A stretch of 64,000 nt of DNA from Intrasporangium oryzae NRRL B-24470 (GTDB lineage Bacteria > Actinomycetota > Actinomycetes > Actinomycetales > Dermatophilaceae). How positions within the stretch are numbered: position 1 is the stretch's first letter; the number at the start of each line of letters is the position of its first letter. Under the pieces are notes generated by a model. The model saw nothing but the letters and a program-made list of their open reading frames with translations, was not told where the DNA came from and searched no databases. Below, piece by piece: positions 1-12,215 of this stretch. A program made the position numbers and the translations under genes. Where the stretch lies: contig NZ_AWSA01000017.1 in NCBI RefSeq assembly GCF_000576595.1, positions 1 through 64,000 on the forward strand, given 5' to 3'.

Positions 1-1
1 C

Positions 2-31
2 GAGCGCCGGGCACCGCGGCGCCCGGCGCTC
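2..31. terminator. Perfect 11-bp hairpin at window edge
   Basis: Positions 2-12 and 21-31 are perfect inverted complements with an 8-nt loop. No T-tract follows on either strand. It may end transcription of a gene left of the window or of the minus-strand metH/HAD unit. The rest of 1-198 shows no convincing gene: a plus frame is open to 186, but its third-position GC is visibly lower than in the genes of this window. Confidence 0.5.
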
Positions 32-198
32 AGGTAGCCGATCGGGCACTGCGGGCCGGCGCGCGCCGCGACGTCGCGGCCGCAGCTGAGCGACACGCCA
101 TCCCCGTCCCCCGGGCCAGCGCGTCACCGACCGTGCTCGCGGACTCAGCCCAGCGGCATACCGGCGCCGAGGGTCAGGTCGGGTGAGGTCACACCCGG

Positions 199-912
199 TC
201 AGGGAACCGCCGGCGCGGCGCCCGTCAGGGCCGTCAGGTCGGCTGCCGTGACCCCGACGAGGCTGCCGATCCGCATCGACCCGGCGATCTGCGGGATGGG
301 CACGATGTGCGGGACGGCCAGGGTCGGCACGCCCGCCGCCGTGGCGGACCGGACGCCGGTCGGCGAGTCCTCGATGGCCACGCAGTCGCCCGGCTCGACG
401 CCGAGCCTTCGCGCGGCGGTCAGGTACGGCTCCGGGTGCGGCTTGCCATGGACCACCTCGTCACCCGTCACGAGCACGGCGAACGATCCCTCCGGCAGGG
501 TCGTGACGACCGCGTCCGCGAGGGAGCGCCACGACATGGTCACGAGCGCCGACGGCACGCCGAGCCCGGTCAGCTCGGCGAGGAGCTCTCGGGCGCCGGG
601 ACGCCACGGGATCTCCTGCCGGACGCGGGCGACGACCTGCCCGATCAGACCGTCGACGACCTCGGCCACCGACAGGTCGATCCCCGAGCGGTCGATGATG
701 ATCTGCGCCGAGACCTCGAGGGCGTTGCCGACCAGCTCGTGGGCGAACTCCTCGGTCCACACACCGCCGTTCGCCTCTACGAGGTCGAACTCGGCGGCCA
801 TCCAGTAGGGCTCGGTGTCGACGAGGGTGCCGTCCATGTCCCAGAGCACCGCGGCCGGCAGCTGGTCGTCGCCGAGTCGTGCCTCCCTGAGCAGGGTGTC
901 GGGGTCGGTCAT
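199..912 (-). CDS. HAD-family phosphatase (beta-phosphoglucomutase-like)
   Basis: This encodes a 237-residue cytosolic haloacid-dehalogenase hydrolase that should dephosphorylate a small metabolite; the substrate cannot be told. Motif I is DMDGTLVDTEP near residue 24, with the two catalytic Asp. The Lys motif is in HGKPHPEPY and the acidic motif in AIEDSPTGV. The cap after motif I is the small helical type seen in beta-phosphoglucomutase relatives. The ATG at 912 lies 2 bp after the metH stop on the same strand, so the two are almost certainly one transcript. A much longer open frame continues upstream, but it runs antisense-like through metH and is not coding. Confidence 0.9.
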   Translation of the reverse strand: MTDPDTLLREARLGDDQLPAAVLWDMDGTLVDTEPYWMAAEFDLVEANGGVWTEEFAHELVGNALEVSAQIIIDRSGIDLSVAEVVDGLIGQVVARVRQEIPWRPGARELLAELTGLGVPSALVTMSWRSLADAVVTTLPEGSFAVLVTGDEVVHGKPHPEPYLTAARRLGVEPGDCVAIEDSPTGVRSATAAGVPTLAVPHIVPIPQIAGSMRIGSLVGVTAADLTALTGAAPAVP

Positions 913-914
913 CG

Positions 915-4700
<3,786 letters not shown>

Positions 4701-4733
4701 GGGGCTTCTCTCGGTGGGGGCTGCAACGGCCCG

Positions 4734-4739
4734 ATTCTA
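4734..4739 (-). promoter_or_regulatory. Candidate -10 element of metH (TAGAAT)
   Basis: Read on the minus strand this is TAGAAT, giving a leader of about 27 nt before the metH GTG. A leader that short leaves no room for a B12 riboswitch. The rest of the 235-bp metH/PAC2 divergent region carries three near-identical 11-bp G/C-rich direct repeats (about 4807-4840) of unknown role. Confidence 0.45.
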
Positions 4740-4882
4740 CGGACTCGCGCAGAGGGGCCGCCCACGGCGCCCGCGGAGTGGGCACGCCGCGGGCACCCCG
4801 CGGGCAGGGCGCGGACACGGCGCGGGCACGGCGCGGGCCCGAATCGTGACCGAGGCGTGGCCGTCACCGACGTGGCCGGGCA

Positions 4883-4888
4883 TAGGGT
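4883..4888 (+). promoter_or_regulatory. Candidate -10 element of the PAC2 gene (TAGGGT)
   Basis: TAGGGT sits 47 nt before the PAC2 ATG. Unlike most promoters in this window it would give a leadered message, consistent with the clear GAAGGGGG ribosome site at 4924-4931. Confidence 0.4.
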
Positions 4889-4935
4889 GGAGGTGGGGGC
4901 AGACCTACCCGCCACGACGACGCGAAGGGGGCAAG

Positions 4936-5790
4936 ATGCTCGAGTTCGAGGACATGCCGATGCTCAACGACCCGGTGCTCATCGCCGCCTTCGAGGGCTG
5001 GAACGACGCCGGTGAGGCTGCCACGAGCGTCGTGCGACACCTCGCCGACGTCTGGGACGCCGAGGTCGTCGCAGCGTTCGACCCCGAGGACTACTACGAC
5101 TTCCAGGTCAACCGCCCGCGGGTCGCCATGGACGACGGGCAGCGCATCCTCTCCTGGCCCACGACCCGGATCCTCGTCGCGACCGAGACGGGCTTCGAGC
5201 GCGACGTGGTCCTCGTTCAGGGCATCGAGCCGTCGATGCGGTGGCGGGCGTTCACCATCGAGCTGCTCGAGCTGGCTCAGCAGCTCGGGGTCACGACGTT
5301 CATCACGATCGGGGCCCTGCTCGCCGACGTCCCGCACACGCGCCCCATCCCGGTGACGGCGACGGCCGAGGACGAGGACGTCATGCACCGGTTCGACGTC
5401 GAGACGAGCCGCTACGAGGGCCCGACGGGCATCGTCGGTGTCCTGACGCACACGGCGACCGAGGCCGGTCTGCCGACCGTCTCGGCGTGGGCTGCCGTGC
5501 CGCACTACGCGGGCGGGGCGCCCTCCCCGAAGGCGACCCTGAGCCTGCTGCGCCGGATCGAGTCCCTCCTCGGCGCCACGATCCCCCACGGCGACCTCGA
5601 GGAGATCGCGCGGGCGTGGGAGCGTGGGGTCGACGAGCTCGCGCAGTCCGACGAGGAGGTCGCCGAGTACGTCCAGTCGCTCGAGGAGGCGCAGGACACC
5701 GCGGAGCTGCCCGAGGCGAGCGGCGACGCCATCGCCCGCGAGTTCGAGCGCTACCTGCGCGGGCGCGACGACGACCAGACGGGTCGCTGA
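4936..5790 (+). CDS. PAC2 family protein (proteasome assembly chaperone 2-like)
   Basis: This 284-residue cytosolic protein belongs to the PAC2 family, related to eukaryotic 20S proteasome assembly chaperones; in actinobacteria its role is not established. The family pattern is seen in PVLIAAFEGWNDAGEAAT near residue 12, a DYYDFQVNRP segment, and the later HTATEAGLPTVSAWAAVPHY. The ATG at 4936 is chosen because GAAGGGGG precedes it by about 5 nt; the frame is open further upstream but into G/C-rich intergenic repeats. It is divergent from metH and convergent with mshC across the 115-bp repeat array. From memory, M. tuberculosis Rv2125 sits beside metH in the same way. Confidence 0.88.
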   Translation: MLEFEDMPMLNDPVLIAAFEGWNDAGEAATSVVRHLADVWDAEVVAAFDPEDYYDFQVNRPRVAMDDGQRILSWPTTRILVATETGFERDVVLVQGIEPSMRWRAFTIELLELAQQLGVTTFITIGALLADVPHTRPIPVTATAEDEDVMHRFDVETSRYEGPTGIVGVLTHTATEAGLPTVSAWAAVPHYAGGAPSPKATLSLLRRIESLLGATIPHGDLEEIARAWERGVDELAQSDEEVAEYVQSLEEAQDTAELPEASGDAIAREFERYLRGRDDDQTGR

Positions 5791-5880
5791 CCCGCGTCAT
5801 CACCCTCGGCCGTATGCCGCAGGGCCCGGTCGCCGCGGCCAGCTCCCTTTCGTGGTCCCCCAGACCGCACAAGACGCCAG

Positions 5881-6390
5881 CTGATCCGCCAGCTGATCCG
5901 CACGTTGATCTGCCGGTTGATCCGTCGACGGCCCGGGATGCGCCCCCACCGGATCTGACTGCAGATCAACTCGCACCTGTGGTTGCCAGAGCAGCACCAG
6001 ACGCCAGGTGATCTGCCGGTTGATCTGCCGGTTGATCCGTCGACGGCCCGGGATGCGCCCCCACCGGATCTGACTGCAGATCAACTCGCACCTGTGGTTG
6101 CCAGAGCAGCACCAGACGCCAGGTGATCTGCCGGTTGATCTGCCGGTTGATCCGTCGACGGCCCGGGATGCGCCCCCACCGGATCTGACTGCAGATCAAC
6201 TCGCACCTGTGGTTGCCAGAGCAGCACCAGACGCCAGGTGATCTGCCGGTTGATCTGCCGGTTGATCCGTCGACGGCCCGGGATGCGCCCCCACCGGATC
6301 TGACTGCAGATCAACTCGCACCTGTGGTTGCCAGAGCAGCACCAGACGCCAGGTGATCTGCCGGTTGATCCGCCGGCTGATCGACGGACG
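5881..6390. repeat. 115-bp tandem repeat array with 12-bp GATC iterons
   Basis: The 631-bp gap between PAC2 and mshC holds no credible gene. From about 5905 to 6371 the sequence repeats exactly every 115 bp (about four copies; 6009-6353 is three perfect ones). Each unit opens with a 12-bp iteron TGATCTGCCGGT twice, then a variant, and includes a GTCGAC site. It also holds the inverted repeat GATCTG-ACTG-CAGATC. The flanks (5881-5905, 6366-6390) are degenerate iterons. Because 115 is not a multiple of three, open frames through the array change frame in each unit, so it is noncoding. Function unknown; a protein-binding or structural array at a convergent gene boundary is possible. Confidence 0.95.
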
Positions 6391-6421
6391 GACGGCCCCT
6401 CGACCCCCAGGCCGTGATCGG

Positions 6422-7678
6422 TCAGAGGCGGATGCCGAGTAGGGCGTCCAGGGCCCGCGCCAGCACGCCGGGCGCGCCCGGGTCCTCGCCGCCGCGCGTC
6501 AGCGTCTGGCTCGCCCAGCGGTCGACGGCTGCGAGGGCGGTCGGGCTGTCGAGGTCGTTGCTGAGGGCAGCGCGCACGTCGTCGATCGTCTGGTCCGCGA
6601 CCGGTCCGCCGTTGCCCGACAGCGCCGAGCGCCAGGTCTCGAGCCGCTGCTGGGCCGCATCGAGGTCGGCGTCGGTCCAGATCCAGTCGTCACGGTGGTG
6701 CCTCGCGAGGAGTGCGAGCCGGATCGCCATCGGGTCGACGCCGTCGCGGCGGAGCGTGGAGACGAGCACGAGGTTGCCGCGGCTCTTGCTCATCTTCTCG
6801 CCGTCGAGGCCGACCATGCCCTGGTGCACGAAGGCTCTGGCGAAGGAGGTCGAGCCGCTCAGGGCGCGTGCATGGGCGGAGCTCATCTCGTGGTGCGGGA
6901 AGATGAGGTCGCTGCCGCCGCCCTGGACGTCGATCGGGACGCCGAGGTGGTCGATGGCGATGCAGGCGCACTCGATGTGCCAGCCGGGCCGGCCCCACCC
7001 GAGGGAGCCGCCGTCCCACTCCGGCTCGCCCTCGCGGTGGGCCCGCCACAGCAGGGCGTCGAGACGGTTGCGCTTGCCCTCGCGGTCGGGGTCTCCCCCG
7101 CGCTCGGCGAAGACCGCCATCATGCCGTCCTCGTCGAGGTGGCTGACGGCACCGAACCGAGGATCGCGGGAGACGTCGAAGTAGATGTCCACGGCGCCCT
7201 CGCGTGTGGCGTCGGGCGCGGGGACTGCATACGCCCAGCCGTCGGCGAGGAGTCGCTCGATGGGGGCGACGAAGGTCGGGATGCTCTCGACCGCGCCGAG
7301 GTACTCGTCGGGGGGGATGACCGCGAGCGCCGTCATGTCCTCCCGGAAGAGGCCGATCTCGCGGGTCGCGAGCTCGCGCCAGTCGAGACCGTCGCGTTCG
7401 GCTCGCTCGAGGAGCGGGTCGTCGATGTCGGTGATGTTCTGCACGTAGCGGACGGTGACCCCGCTGTCACGCAGGGCGCGGCCGAGCAGGTCGAAGGTGA
7501 CGTAGGTCGCCGCGTGGCCGAGGTGCGTGGCGTCGTAGGGGGTGATGCCGCAGACGTAGAGGGTGGCGGTGTCGTCGGCCGCCGCCGGCACGAGCTCGCC
7601 TGAGGCTGTGTCTCGGACACGGACCACGGGCGAGTGACCGGGAACCTGCGGGATGAACGGGGTCGGCCAACTCTTCAC
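6422..7678 (-). CDS. mshC: L-cysteine:1D-myo-inositol 2-amino-2-deoxy-alpha-D-glucopyranoside ligase
   Basis: MshC joins cysteine to GlcN-inositol with ATP, the third step in making mycothiol, the main actinobacterial thiol. The 418 residues follow the class I cysteinyl-tRNA-synthetase fold. The N-terminus [14 protein letters not shown] is characteristic of MshC rather than CysS. The HIGH-type motif is THLGHAATY near residue 56, WHIECA and [11 protein letters not shown] carry zinc ligands, and KMSKSRGN is the ATP loop. The tRNA-anticodon domain of true CysS is missing, as expected. The GTG start has its own TANNNT element 6 nt upstream, so it may be transcribed separately from the SCO1664/DUF3090 genes before it. 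Confidence 0.95.
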   Translation of the reverse strand: MKSWPTPFIPQVPGHSPVVRVRDTASGELVPAAADDTATLYVCGITPYDATHLGHAATYVTFDLLGRALRDSGVTVRYVQNITDIDDPLLERAERDGLDWRELATREIGLFREDMTALAVIPPDEYLGAVESIPTFVAPIERLLADGWAYAVPAPDATREGAVDIYFDVSRDPRFGAVSHLDEDGMMAVFAERGGDPDREGKRNRLDALLWRAHREGEPEWDGGSLGWGRPGWHIECACIAIDHLGVPIDVQGGGSDLIFPHHEMSSAHARALSGSTSFARAFVHQGMVGLDGEKMSKSRGNLVLVSTLRRDGVDPMAIRLALLARHHRDDWIWTDADLDAAQQRLETWRSALSGNGGPVADQTIDDVRAALSNDLDSPTALAAVDRWASQTLTRGGEDPGAPGVLARALDALLGIRL

Positions 7679-7684
7679 GCGGAG

Positions 7685-7690
7685 ACTCTA
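7685..7690 (-). promoter_or_regulatory. Leaderless promoter -10 of mshC (TAGAGT)
   Basis: Minus-strand TAGAGT ends 6 nt before the mshC GTG, the spacing expected if transcription starts at the start codon itself. Confidence 0.6.
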
Positions 7691-7775
7691 TCCCGGCGGG
7701 TCGCACCCCCGGCCGCCGGCCGAACGTGCCCTGTCCCGGCAGCGGCGGCCGCGCTCCGGCGCCGGCTGCACCGCC

Positions 7776-8612
7776 TCAGAGGGGCGGCCAGGGCACGGAC
7801 GGCCAGTCGCGGCTCGGGCGGGGGTGGCGACGGTCGGCGAGGAGCCGGTCGACGCGCGACACGAGAGCGACCACGTCCGCCTCGGGCAGCAGGTCCCTCA
7901 GCAGGTCCCTCGTCGCGGCGTCGGCCAGCCGGCTGGCCAGGCCGCGCAGGCGCTCGAGCTCGGCCTCCGGCAGGGGCTGCCCGGCCCAGCCCCAGAGGAC
8001 GGTGCGCAGCTTGGGAGTCGGGGAGAAGCTGACCCCGTGGTCGATCGCCCAGAGGCGCCCGTTCTCGTCGCGGAGGCAGTGCGAGCCCTTCCGGTCGGAG
8101 TTGTTGAGGACGGCGTCGAGGACCGCGAGGGAGCGGACGTCGTCGGCGCCCGAGTGGACGACCGTCACGGCCGCTCCGGTGGGGGTCTCGCCGTCGAGGA
8201 CCTCGAGCCAGCCCTCGGGCGCGCGCCCGGCGGGGACGAGGTCGACGACCTCGTCGTCGTCGAGGGGCGAGAAGGGGTCGCCGATCCACTGCTGGACCGA
8301 CCCCGGGCCGAGGGGCCCGTCGCGCAGGATCGTCGGCGGCACGAGGCCCCAGCCGCCGAGGTCGGACACGACGCGCGCCGCGACCTCCCGCCCGGCGAGG
8401 GTTCCGTCGGGGAAGTCCCAGAGTGGCCGCTCGCCGCGGACCGGCTTGTAGATGACGTGCACGTCCGGGTTCTCGACGAGCCGGGCGAGCACCGCGAGGT
8501 TGGACGAGTCGGTGACCCGCCCGAGGACCTCGAGCTCACCCGTCAGGTCGGTCGGCACGCCACCCGGCGCACGGCCCGGCTGGACGGGGGTCGGCTCAGC
8601 GCTTGTAGCCAT
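7776..8612 (-). CDS. SCO1664 family protein (PI3/4-kinase-like fold)
   Basis: This 278-residue protein belongs to a family annotated after Streptomyces SCO1664, which resembles the phosphatidylinositol 3/4-kinase or HipA-like kinase fold. The family features are VIYKPVRGERPLWDFPDG near residue 40 (the nucleotide-binding Lys), AVLDAVLNNSDRKGSHCL (catalytic loop) and LWAIDHGVSF (metal-binding Asp). The substrate is unknown. The ATG at 8612 is chosen because it overlaps the DUF3090 stop by 17 bp, which implies translational coupling; a second ATG lies 18 nt upstream. The gene travels with DUF3090, the histidine phosphatase and mshC, which suggests but does not prove a link to thiol or inositol metabolism. 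Confidence 0.85.
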   Translation of the reverse strand: MATSAEPTPVQPGRAPGGVPTDLTGELEVLGRVTDSSNLAVLARLVENPDVHVIYKPVRGERPLWDFPDGTLAGREVAARVVSDLGGWGLVPPTILRDGPLGPGSVQQWIGDPFSPLDDDEVVDLVPAGRAPEGWLEVLDGETPTGAAVTVVHSGADDVRSLAVLDAVLNNSDRKGSHCLRDENGRLWAIDHGVSFSPTPKLRTVLWGWAGQPLPEAELERLRGLASRLADAATRDLLRDLLPEADVVALVSRVDRLLADRRHPRPSRDWPSVPWPPL

Positions 8613-9138
8613 TCGCCCGGGGACAGACATGGCCCGACGGGTCGAGCGGGCCGCCGCAGAACGGGCAGGGCGGACGCCCGGCAGCGACGATCCGTGCCGT
8701 CCTACGTGCGAAGGCCCGCGCCTGGGCGGGGTCGAGGGCGACGCGCAGCGTGTTGCGCCCGAGCGGAGCCGCCTCCGACTCGTCGGGGTCCTCCTCGTCG
8801 GGGTCGTGGTCGTGACACTCGATGACGATGCGTTGGTGTCCCTCGTCCCAGGCGAGCGACAGTGTCTGTACCCGCCAGTCCTCGTCGAAGGGGGTCTCGA
8901 GCGGGTCGGTGTCCTCGGGGGCGCCACCGGGCTGCCCGGGCTCCACGGCCGCGGCGGGTGCGAGCTCGTCGAGGACGTCGTTGATCCGGTCGGCGAGGAT
9001 GGAGACCTGCTGCTTCTCGACGGCGACCGTGAGCAGCCGGGCGCCGTCGCGTGCCTGGAGGTAGAAGGCCCGCTGACCCGCGGGACCGACCGTGCCGGCG
9101 ACGAACCGCTCGGCGGGATCGAAGTCCTGGACCGTCAT
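8596..9138 (-). CDS. DUF3090 family protein
   Basis: The 180-residue product is a conserved actinobacterial protein of unknown function (DUF3090). It begins TVQDFDPAERFVAGTVG and contains QRAFYLQARDG, followed by a strongly acidic middle. A C-terminal zinc-ribbon-like CPFCGGPLDPSGHVCPR suggests bound metal. The ATG at 9138 is supported by a TANNNT element 7 nt upstream that coincides with the stop codon of the preceding phosphatase gene. It overlaps the next gene by 17 bp. Its constant companions are the SCO1664-family protein and the phosphatase. Confidence 0.88.
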   Translation of the reverse strand: MTVQDFDPAERFVAGTVGPAGQRAFYLQARDGARLLTVAVEKQQVSILADRINDVLDELAPAAAVEPGQPGGAPEDTDPLETPFDEDWRVQTLSLAWDEGHQRIVIECHDHDPDEEDPDESEAAPLGRNTLRVALDPAQARAFARRTARIVAAGRPPCPFCGGPLDPSGHVCPRANGYKR

Positions 9139-9145
9139 GCTCTCG

Positions 9146-9151
9146 ACCCTA
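9146..9151 (-). promoter_or_regulatory. Leaderless promoter -10 of DUF3090 gene; embeds upstream UAG stop
   Basis: Minus-strand TAGGGT ends 7 nt before the DUF3090 ATG. Its first three bases are the TAG stop codon of the upstream phosphatase gene, so one trinucleotide serves both roles. Confidence 0.6.
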
Positions 9152-9868
9152 TCCGACCTCGCCCGCCCCGCCGCCGACCTCCGCGTCGCCCTCGGGTGCC
9201 GTCGGGTGCTCGGGCGGGCGCAGACCAACGAGGGCGCCTCCGAGGTCGTTCATGCGCAGGACGAAGGGGCGGCGGCTCGTGTAGCGCACGACGCTCACCG
9301 AGCCCGGGTCGACATGGACCCGCTGGAAGTCGTCGAGGTGCGCACCGAGCGCGTGCGAGAGGATCGCCTTGATGACGTCGCCGTGCGAGACGGCCACCCA
9401 CACCGCGTCGGCGCCGTGCGTCTCGCGGATGCGCGCGTCGGTCTCGCGGACCGCCTGCAGGGCGCGTCCCTGCATCTGCATGAGCGACTCGGCGTCGTAT
9501 GCCGTCGAGTCGGGGAAGCGGGCCTCGCTCGGTCGGTCCTGGACGACCTTCCACAGCTCGTCGGAGACGAGCTCGGCGATCCTCCGGCCGGTCCATGCGC
9601 CGTAGTGGCACTCTCCGAGGCCCGGGTGGATGCTGCGCGCGACGCCGTCGAGCGGGGCGCTGATCCGGTCGGCGGTCTGGACGCACCGGTCGAGCGGCGA
9701 GGAGACCACCTCGGCGACGGGCAACGATGCGGCGGCGATCCGCTCCCCCACCGCGGTGGCCTGCGACTCACCCAGCTCGTCGAGGAAGACGCCGGGCATC
9801 CAGCCGGCGAGCAGACCGGCGGTGTTGGCGCTCGAGCGGCCGTGGCGCACGAAGATCACGGTGGGCAC
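9149..9868 (-). CDS. MSMEG_4193-type histidine phosphatase
   Basis: This is a 239-residue histidine (phosphoglycerate-mutase-like) phosphatase. The phosphohistidine motif VIFVRHGRSSANT is at the N-terminus, the proton-donor Glu lies in LGECHYGAWTG, and the second His is in VAVSHGDVIKA. The family is named after mycobacterial MSMEG_4193; the physiological substrate is not known. The GTG at 9868 is chosen over upstream extensions because a TANNNT element lies 7 nt before it and the catalytic motif begins four codons in. It heads the group phosphatase, DUF3090, SCO1664 and mshC on the minus strand. Confidence 0.9.
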   Translation of the reverse strand: MPTVIFVRHGRSSANTAGLLAGWMPGVFLDELGESQATAVGERIAAASLPVAEVVSSPLDRCVQTADRISAPLDGVARSIHPGLGECHYGAWTGRRIAELVSDELWKVVQDRPSEARFPDSTAYDAESLMQMQGRALQAVRETDARIRETHGADAVWVAVSHGDVIKAILSHALGAHLDDFQRVHVDPGSVSVVRYTSRRPFVLRMNDLGGALVGLRPPEHPTAPEGDAEVGGGAGEVG

Positions 9869-9875
9869 GCGAGCC

Positions 9876-9881
9876 AGCGTA
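9876..9881 (-). promoter_or_regulatory. Leaderless promoter -10 of the phosphatase gene (TACGCT)
   Basis: Minus-strand TACGCT ends 7 nt before the GTG start of the phosphatase gene and probably drives the whole four-gene group. Confidence 0.6.
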
Positions 9882-10048
9882 GACGCGTGTCCCCGGTGAA
9901 CGGCATACGGGAGGCGTGGTCGCGGTCGTCCCGGAGGTGCACGAAGCTCGGCAGGACCTGCGGAGGTCACACGCCGAGGTCACACGCCGAGCGGCCACGT
10001 CGCGGGGACGGCGCGCGCCCGGGAGGCATGTCGTGGTGGAGTAGGGCT

Positions 10049-11053
10049 GTGATCGTCGACCAGGCCATCTACCGGGACGGGCGCCGGCACCAGTGCGGCG
10101 ACCTCAGCGACGAGCTCGACGCGCTTCGGGCTGGCGCGGAGGGCTTCCTCTGGATCGGGCTCAAGGACCCGACGGACGCGGAGTTCGCGCTCGTCAACGA
10201 GGAGCTGAACCTCCACCCGCTCGCCGTCGAGGACGCGGTCAACGGCAACCAGCGCGCCAAGATCGAGCAGTACGAGTCCTCGGTCTTCGTCGTGCTGAAG
10301 ACGCTGCGCTACATCGACGAGACGAGCGACATCGAGACGGGCGAGGTCATGCTGTTCATCGGTGACCGTTTCGTCGTCACCGTCCGTCGCGGCGAGGGCA
10401 ACCCCCTCATGGGAGTGCGCCAGCGACTGGAGGCGGAACAGGAGCGGCTCGGCCACGGCCCCATCGCGGTCCTCCACGCGGTCATGGACTCGGTCGTGGA
10501 CAACTACGTTGCCGTCGACCGCGAGCTCAAGCTCGACCTCGACGACATCGAGACCCGCGTCTTCGACGACACGGCGGCGGCCGACGCCAACGCGATCTAC
10601 CGCCTCAAGCGTGAGGTCCTCGAGTTCCGGCGGGCGAGCGGACCGCTCGCCGACGCGCTGCTCGGCTTCGTCGAGCGTGGCGCCGAGAAGCGCATTCTCT
10701 CCATGGACGTGCAGCACCTCTTCCGCGACGTCGCCGACCACCTGCGCCAGGTCAACGACCACGTCGAGTCCTACGACCGGCTCCTGACCGACATCCTCGG
10801 GGCGCATCTCGCCGGCGTCGCGGTCAAGCAGAACGAGGACATGCGCAAGATCTCCGCGTGGGTCGCCATCGCCGCCGTTCCGACGATGATCGCGGGGATC
10901 TACGGGATGAACTTCGAGAAGATGCCGGAGCTGACGGCGAGCTTCGACATCGGCGGGACCGAGTACGAGTACGGCTACTTCGTCGCCCTTGCGGTGATGG
11001 CGTCCGTGTGCGCCTTCCTCTACCGCCAGTTCAAGAAGTCGGGCTGGCTCTGA
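10049..11053 (+). CDS. corA: CorA family magnesium/cobalt transporter
   Basis: CorA forms a pentameric Mg2+ channel in the inner membrane. The 334 residues show a long cytoplasmic domain and two C-terminal membrane helices (about 272-291 and 309-328). The signature YGMNF closes the first helix and the second ends in the basic tail YRQFKKSGWL. I prefer the GTG at 10049, since GGAG lies 7 nt upstream; an in-frame ATG at 10028 is possible, but its GGGAGG is only 1 nt away. The gene stands alone on the plus strand between two minus-strand genes and ends inside a strong hairpin. Confidence 0.93.
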   Translation: MIVDQAIYRDGRRHQCGDLSDELDALRAGAEGFLWIGLKDPTDAEFALVNEELNLHPLAVEDAVNGNQRAKIEQYESSVFVVLKTLRYIDETSDIETGEVMLFIGDRFVVTVRRGEGNPLMGVRQRLEAEQERLGHGPIAVLHAVMDSVVDNYVAVDRELKLDLDDIETRVFDDTAAADANAIYRLKREVLEFRRASGPLADALLGFVERGAEKRILSMDVQHLFRDVADHLRQVNDHVESYDRLLTDILGAHLAGVAVKQNEDMRKISAWVAIAAVPTMIAGIYGMNFEKMPELTASFDIGGTEYEYGYFVALAVMASVCAFLYRQFKKSGWL

Positions 11054-11071
11054 CGGGTCAAAGCCAGCCCG
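11040..11071. terminator. Bidirectional hairpin terminator between corA and uppP
   Basis: A perfect 10-bp stem (11040-11049 with 11062-11071) contains the corA TGA in its loop, where a further 4-bp pairing is possible. It lies between convergent genes and can serve both. Confidence 0.75.
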
Positions 11072-11105
11072 AGAAGGAGCGGGGTCCTGGTGCGGTCAGG
11101 CCGGG

Positions 11106-11966
11106 TCAGGTGGCGCTGATGACGCCCGCGGCGAGGCTGCCTGCGAGGACGAGACCGAGGGCGACGCGGTACACGACGAACGGCATGAGGCTGTTGCTCG
11201 CGACGAACCGGAGCAGCCACGCGATCGAGAGGTAGGCGACGAGGAAGGCGACGATGATCCCGACGATCATCGGGCCGACGCCGAACGCCGCGAGGTCGTC
11301 CTTCTGCTGGACCGACTGGAAGAGTCCGGCCGCGGTCAGCGCCGGGATGGCGAGGAAGAAGCTGAGGCGCGTGGCCGTGACGCGGTCGATGCCGCGGGCC
11401 AGGCCGGCCGAGATCGTGGCGCCCGAGCGCGAGACGCCGGGAATGAGCGAGAAGCACTGCGCGAGGCCGATGAGGAGCCCGTCGACCGGGGTGACCGAGT
11501 GCTCACCGCGGACGAGGCCCCGACGCTCGTAGGAGGTGTGCATCCGCTCGGCGACGACCATGACGCCGCTCCAGAGAATGAGGGCCGTCGCGACGACCCA
11601 GAGGCTGCGCAGGCCGCCCTCGATGAGGTCCTTGGCGGCGAAGCCGACGATGCCGACGGGGATGGAGCCGATGACGACTGCCCAGGCCAGCCCGTAGTCG
11701 GGGTCGTGGCGCGCCTCGGCGTCGGTCAGGCCGCGGAACCAGGCGACGGCGAACCGGACGATGTCCCTGAAGAAGTAGATGAGCGTGGCGGCGATCGCCC
11801 CCAGCTGGATCACCGCGGTGTACGCGGTGACGGCCGGCGCGTCGACCTCGAGCCCGAGAAGGTTCTCGGCGATGGTCAGGTGCCCGGTCGACGAGACCGG
11901 GAGGTACTCGGTGAGGCCTTCGACGACGCCGAGGACGACGGCGTCGAGGTAGCTCAGGTCAGCCAC
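11106..11966 (-). CDS. uppP: Undecaprenyl-diphosphatase
   Basis: UppP (BacA) recycles the lipid carrier of cell-wall synthesis by hydrolysing undecaprenyl diphosphate at the membrane, and can confer bacitracin resistance. The 286 residues show about eight membrane helices and both active-site motifs: VEGLTEYLPVSSTGHL near residue 15 and IPGVSRSGAT near 174. Length matches the family. Translation starts at GTG 11966. It lies next to the phosphatase/DUF3090/mshC cluster, an order I recall from mycobacteria (Rv2136c). A nine-copy 12-bp repeat lies between it and the upstream F420 gene. Confidence 0.96.
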   Translation of the reverse strand: MADLSYLDAVVLGVVEGLTEYLPVSSTGHLTIAENLLGLEVDAPAVTAYTAVIQLGAIAATLIYFFRDIVRFAVAWFRGLTDAEARHDPDYGLAWAVVIGSIPVGIVGFAAKDLIEGGLRSLWVVATALILWSGVMVVAERMHTSYERRGLVRGEHSVTPVDGLLIGLAQCFSLIPGVSRSGATISAGLARGIDRVTATRLSFFLAIPALTAAGLFQSVQQKDDLAAFGVGPMIVGIIVAFLVAYLSIAWLLRFVASNSLMPFVVYRVALGLVLAGSLAAGVISAT

Positions 11967-12107
11967 GATTCACTCAACCTTCTGGATGCAGGTGGGCAGC
12001 CCTCGCCGCAGGTCGCGACGGGCACGGTGTGTCACCCTACAGACACCCGGGCCGGATTGCCGGTTGCCCTGCCCGGCCACGGCGTCCGCCCAGCGGGCCC
12101 CCGCCCT

Positions 12108-12215
12108 GACTCTCAGCCAGACGCTCAGCCGGGCTCTCAGTCGGGCTCTCAGCCAGGCTCTCAGCCAGGCTCTCAGCCAGGCTCTCAGTCGGGCTCTCAG
12201 CCAGGCGCTCAGCCG
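12108..12215. repeat. Nine tandem 12-bp repeats carrying in-frame stop codons
   Basis: Nine consecutive copies of GGCTCTCAGCCA (with small variants) fill exactly 108 bp. On the minus strand each copy reads TGA-GAG-CCT-GGC-type codons in the frame of the F420 oxidoreductase gene. The true stop lies in the first copy encountered and eight more stops follow. It looks like expansion of the 3' end of that gene. The remaining 12000-12107 stretch upstream of uppP shows nothing else I can name. Confidence 0.95.

Noticed and set aside
1-198. End of a plus-strand gene running in from the left edge (frame open to 186)
   Set aside because: Third-position GC of that frame is clearly lower than in neighbouring genes and no family is recognisable; left as unassigned.
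4701-4935. Cobalamin riboswitch upstream of metH
   Set aside because: I see no B12-box-like core, and the likely promoter leaves a leader of about 27 nt.
5751-6314. Repeated minus-strand open frames starting MICSQIRWG
   Set aside because: They arise from the 115-bp array in successive frames, have no ribosome site, and match no family.
5881-6390. CRISPR array
   Set aside because: Units are 115 bp and identical throughout, with no unique spacers, and no cas gene is present.
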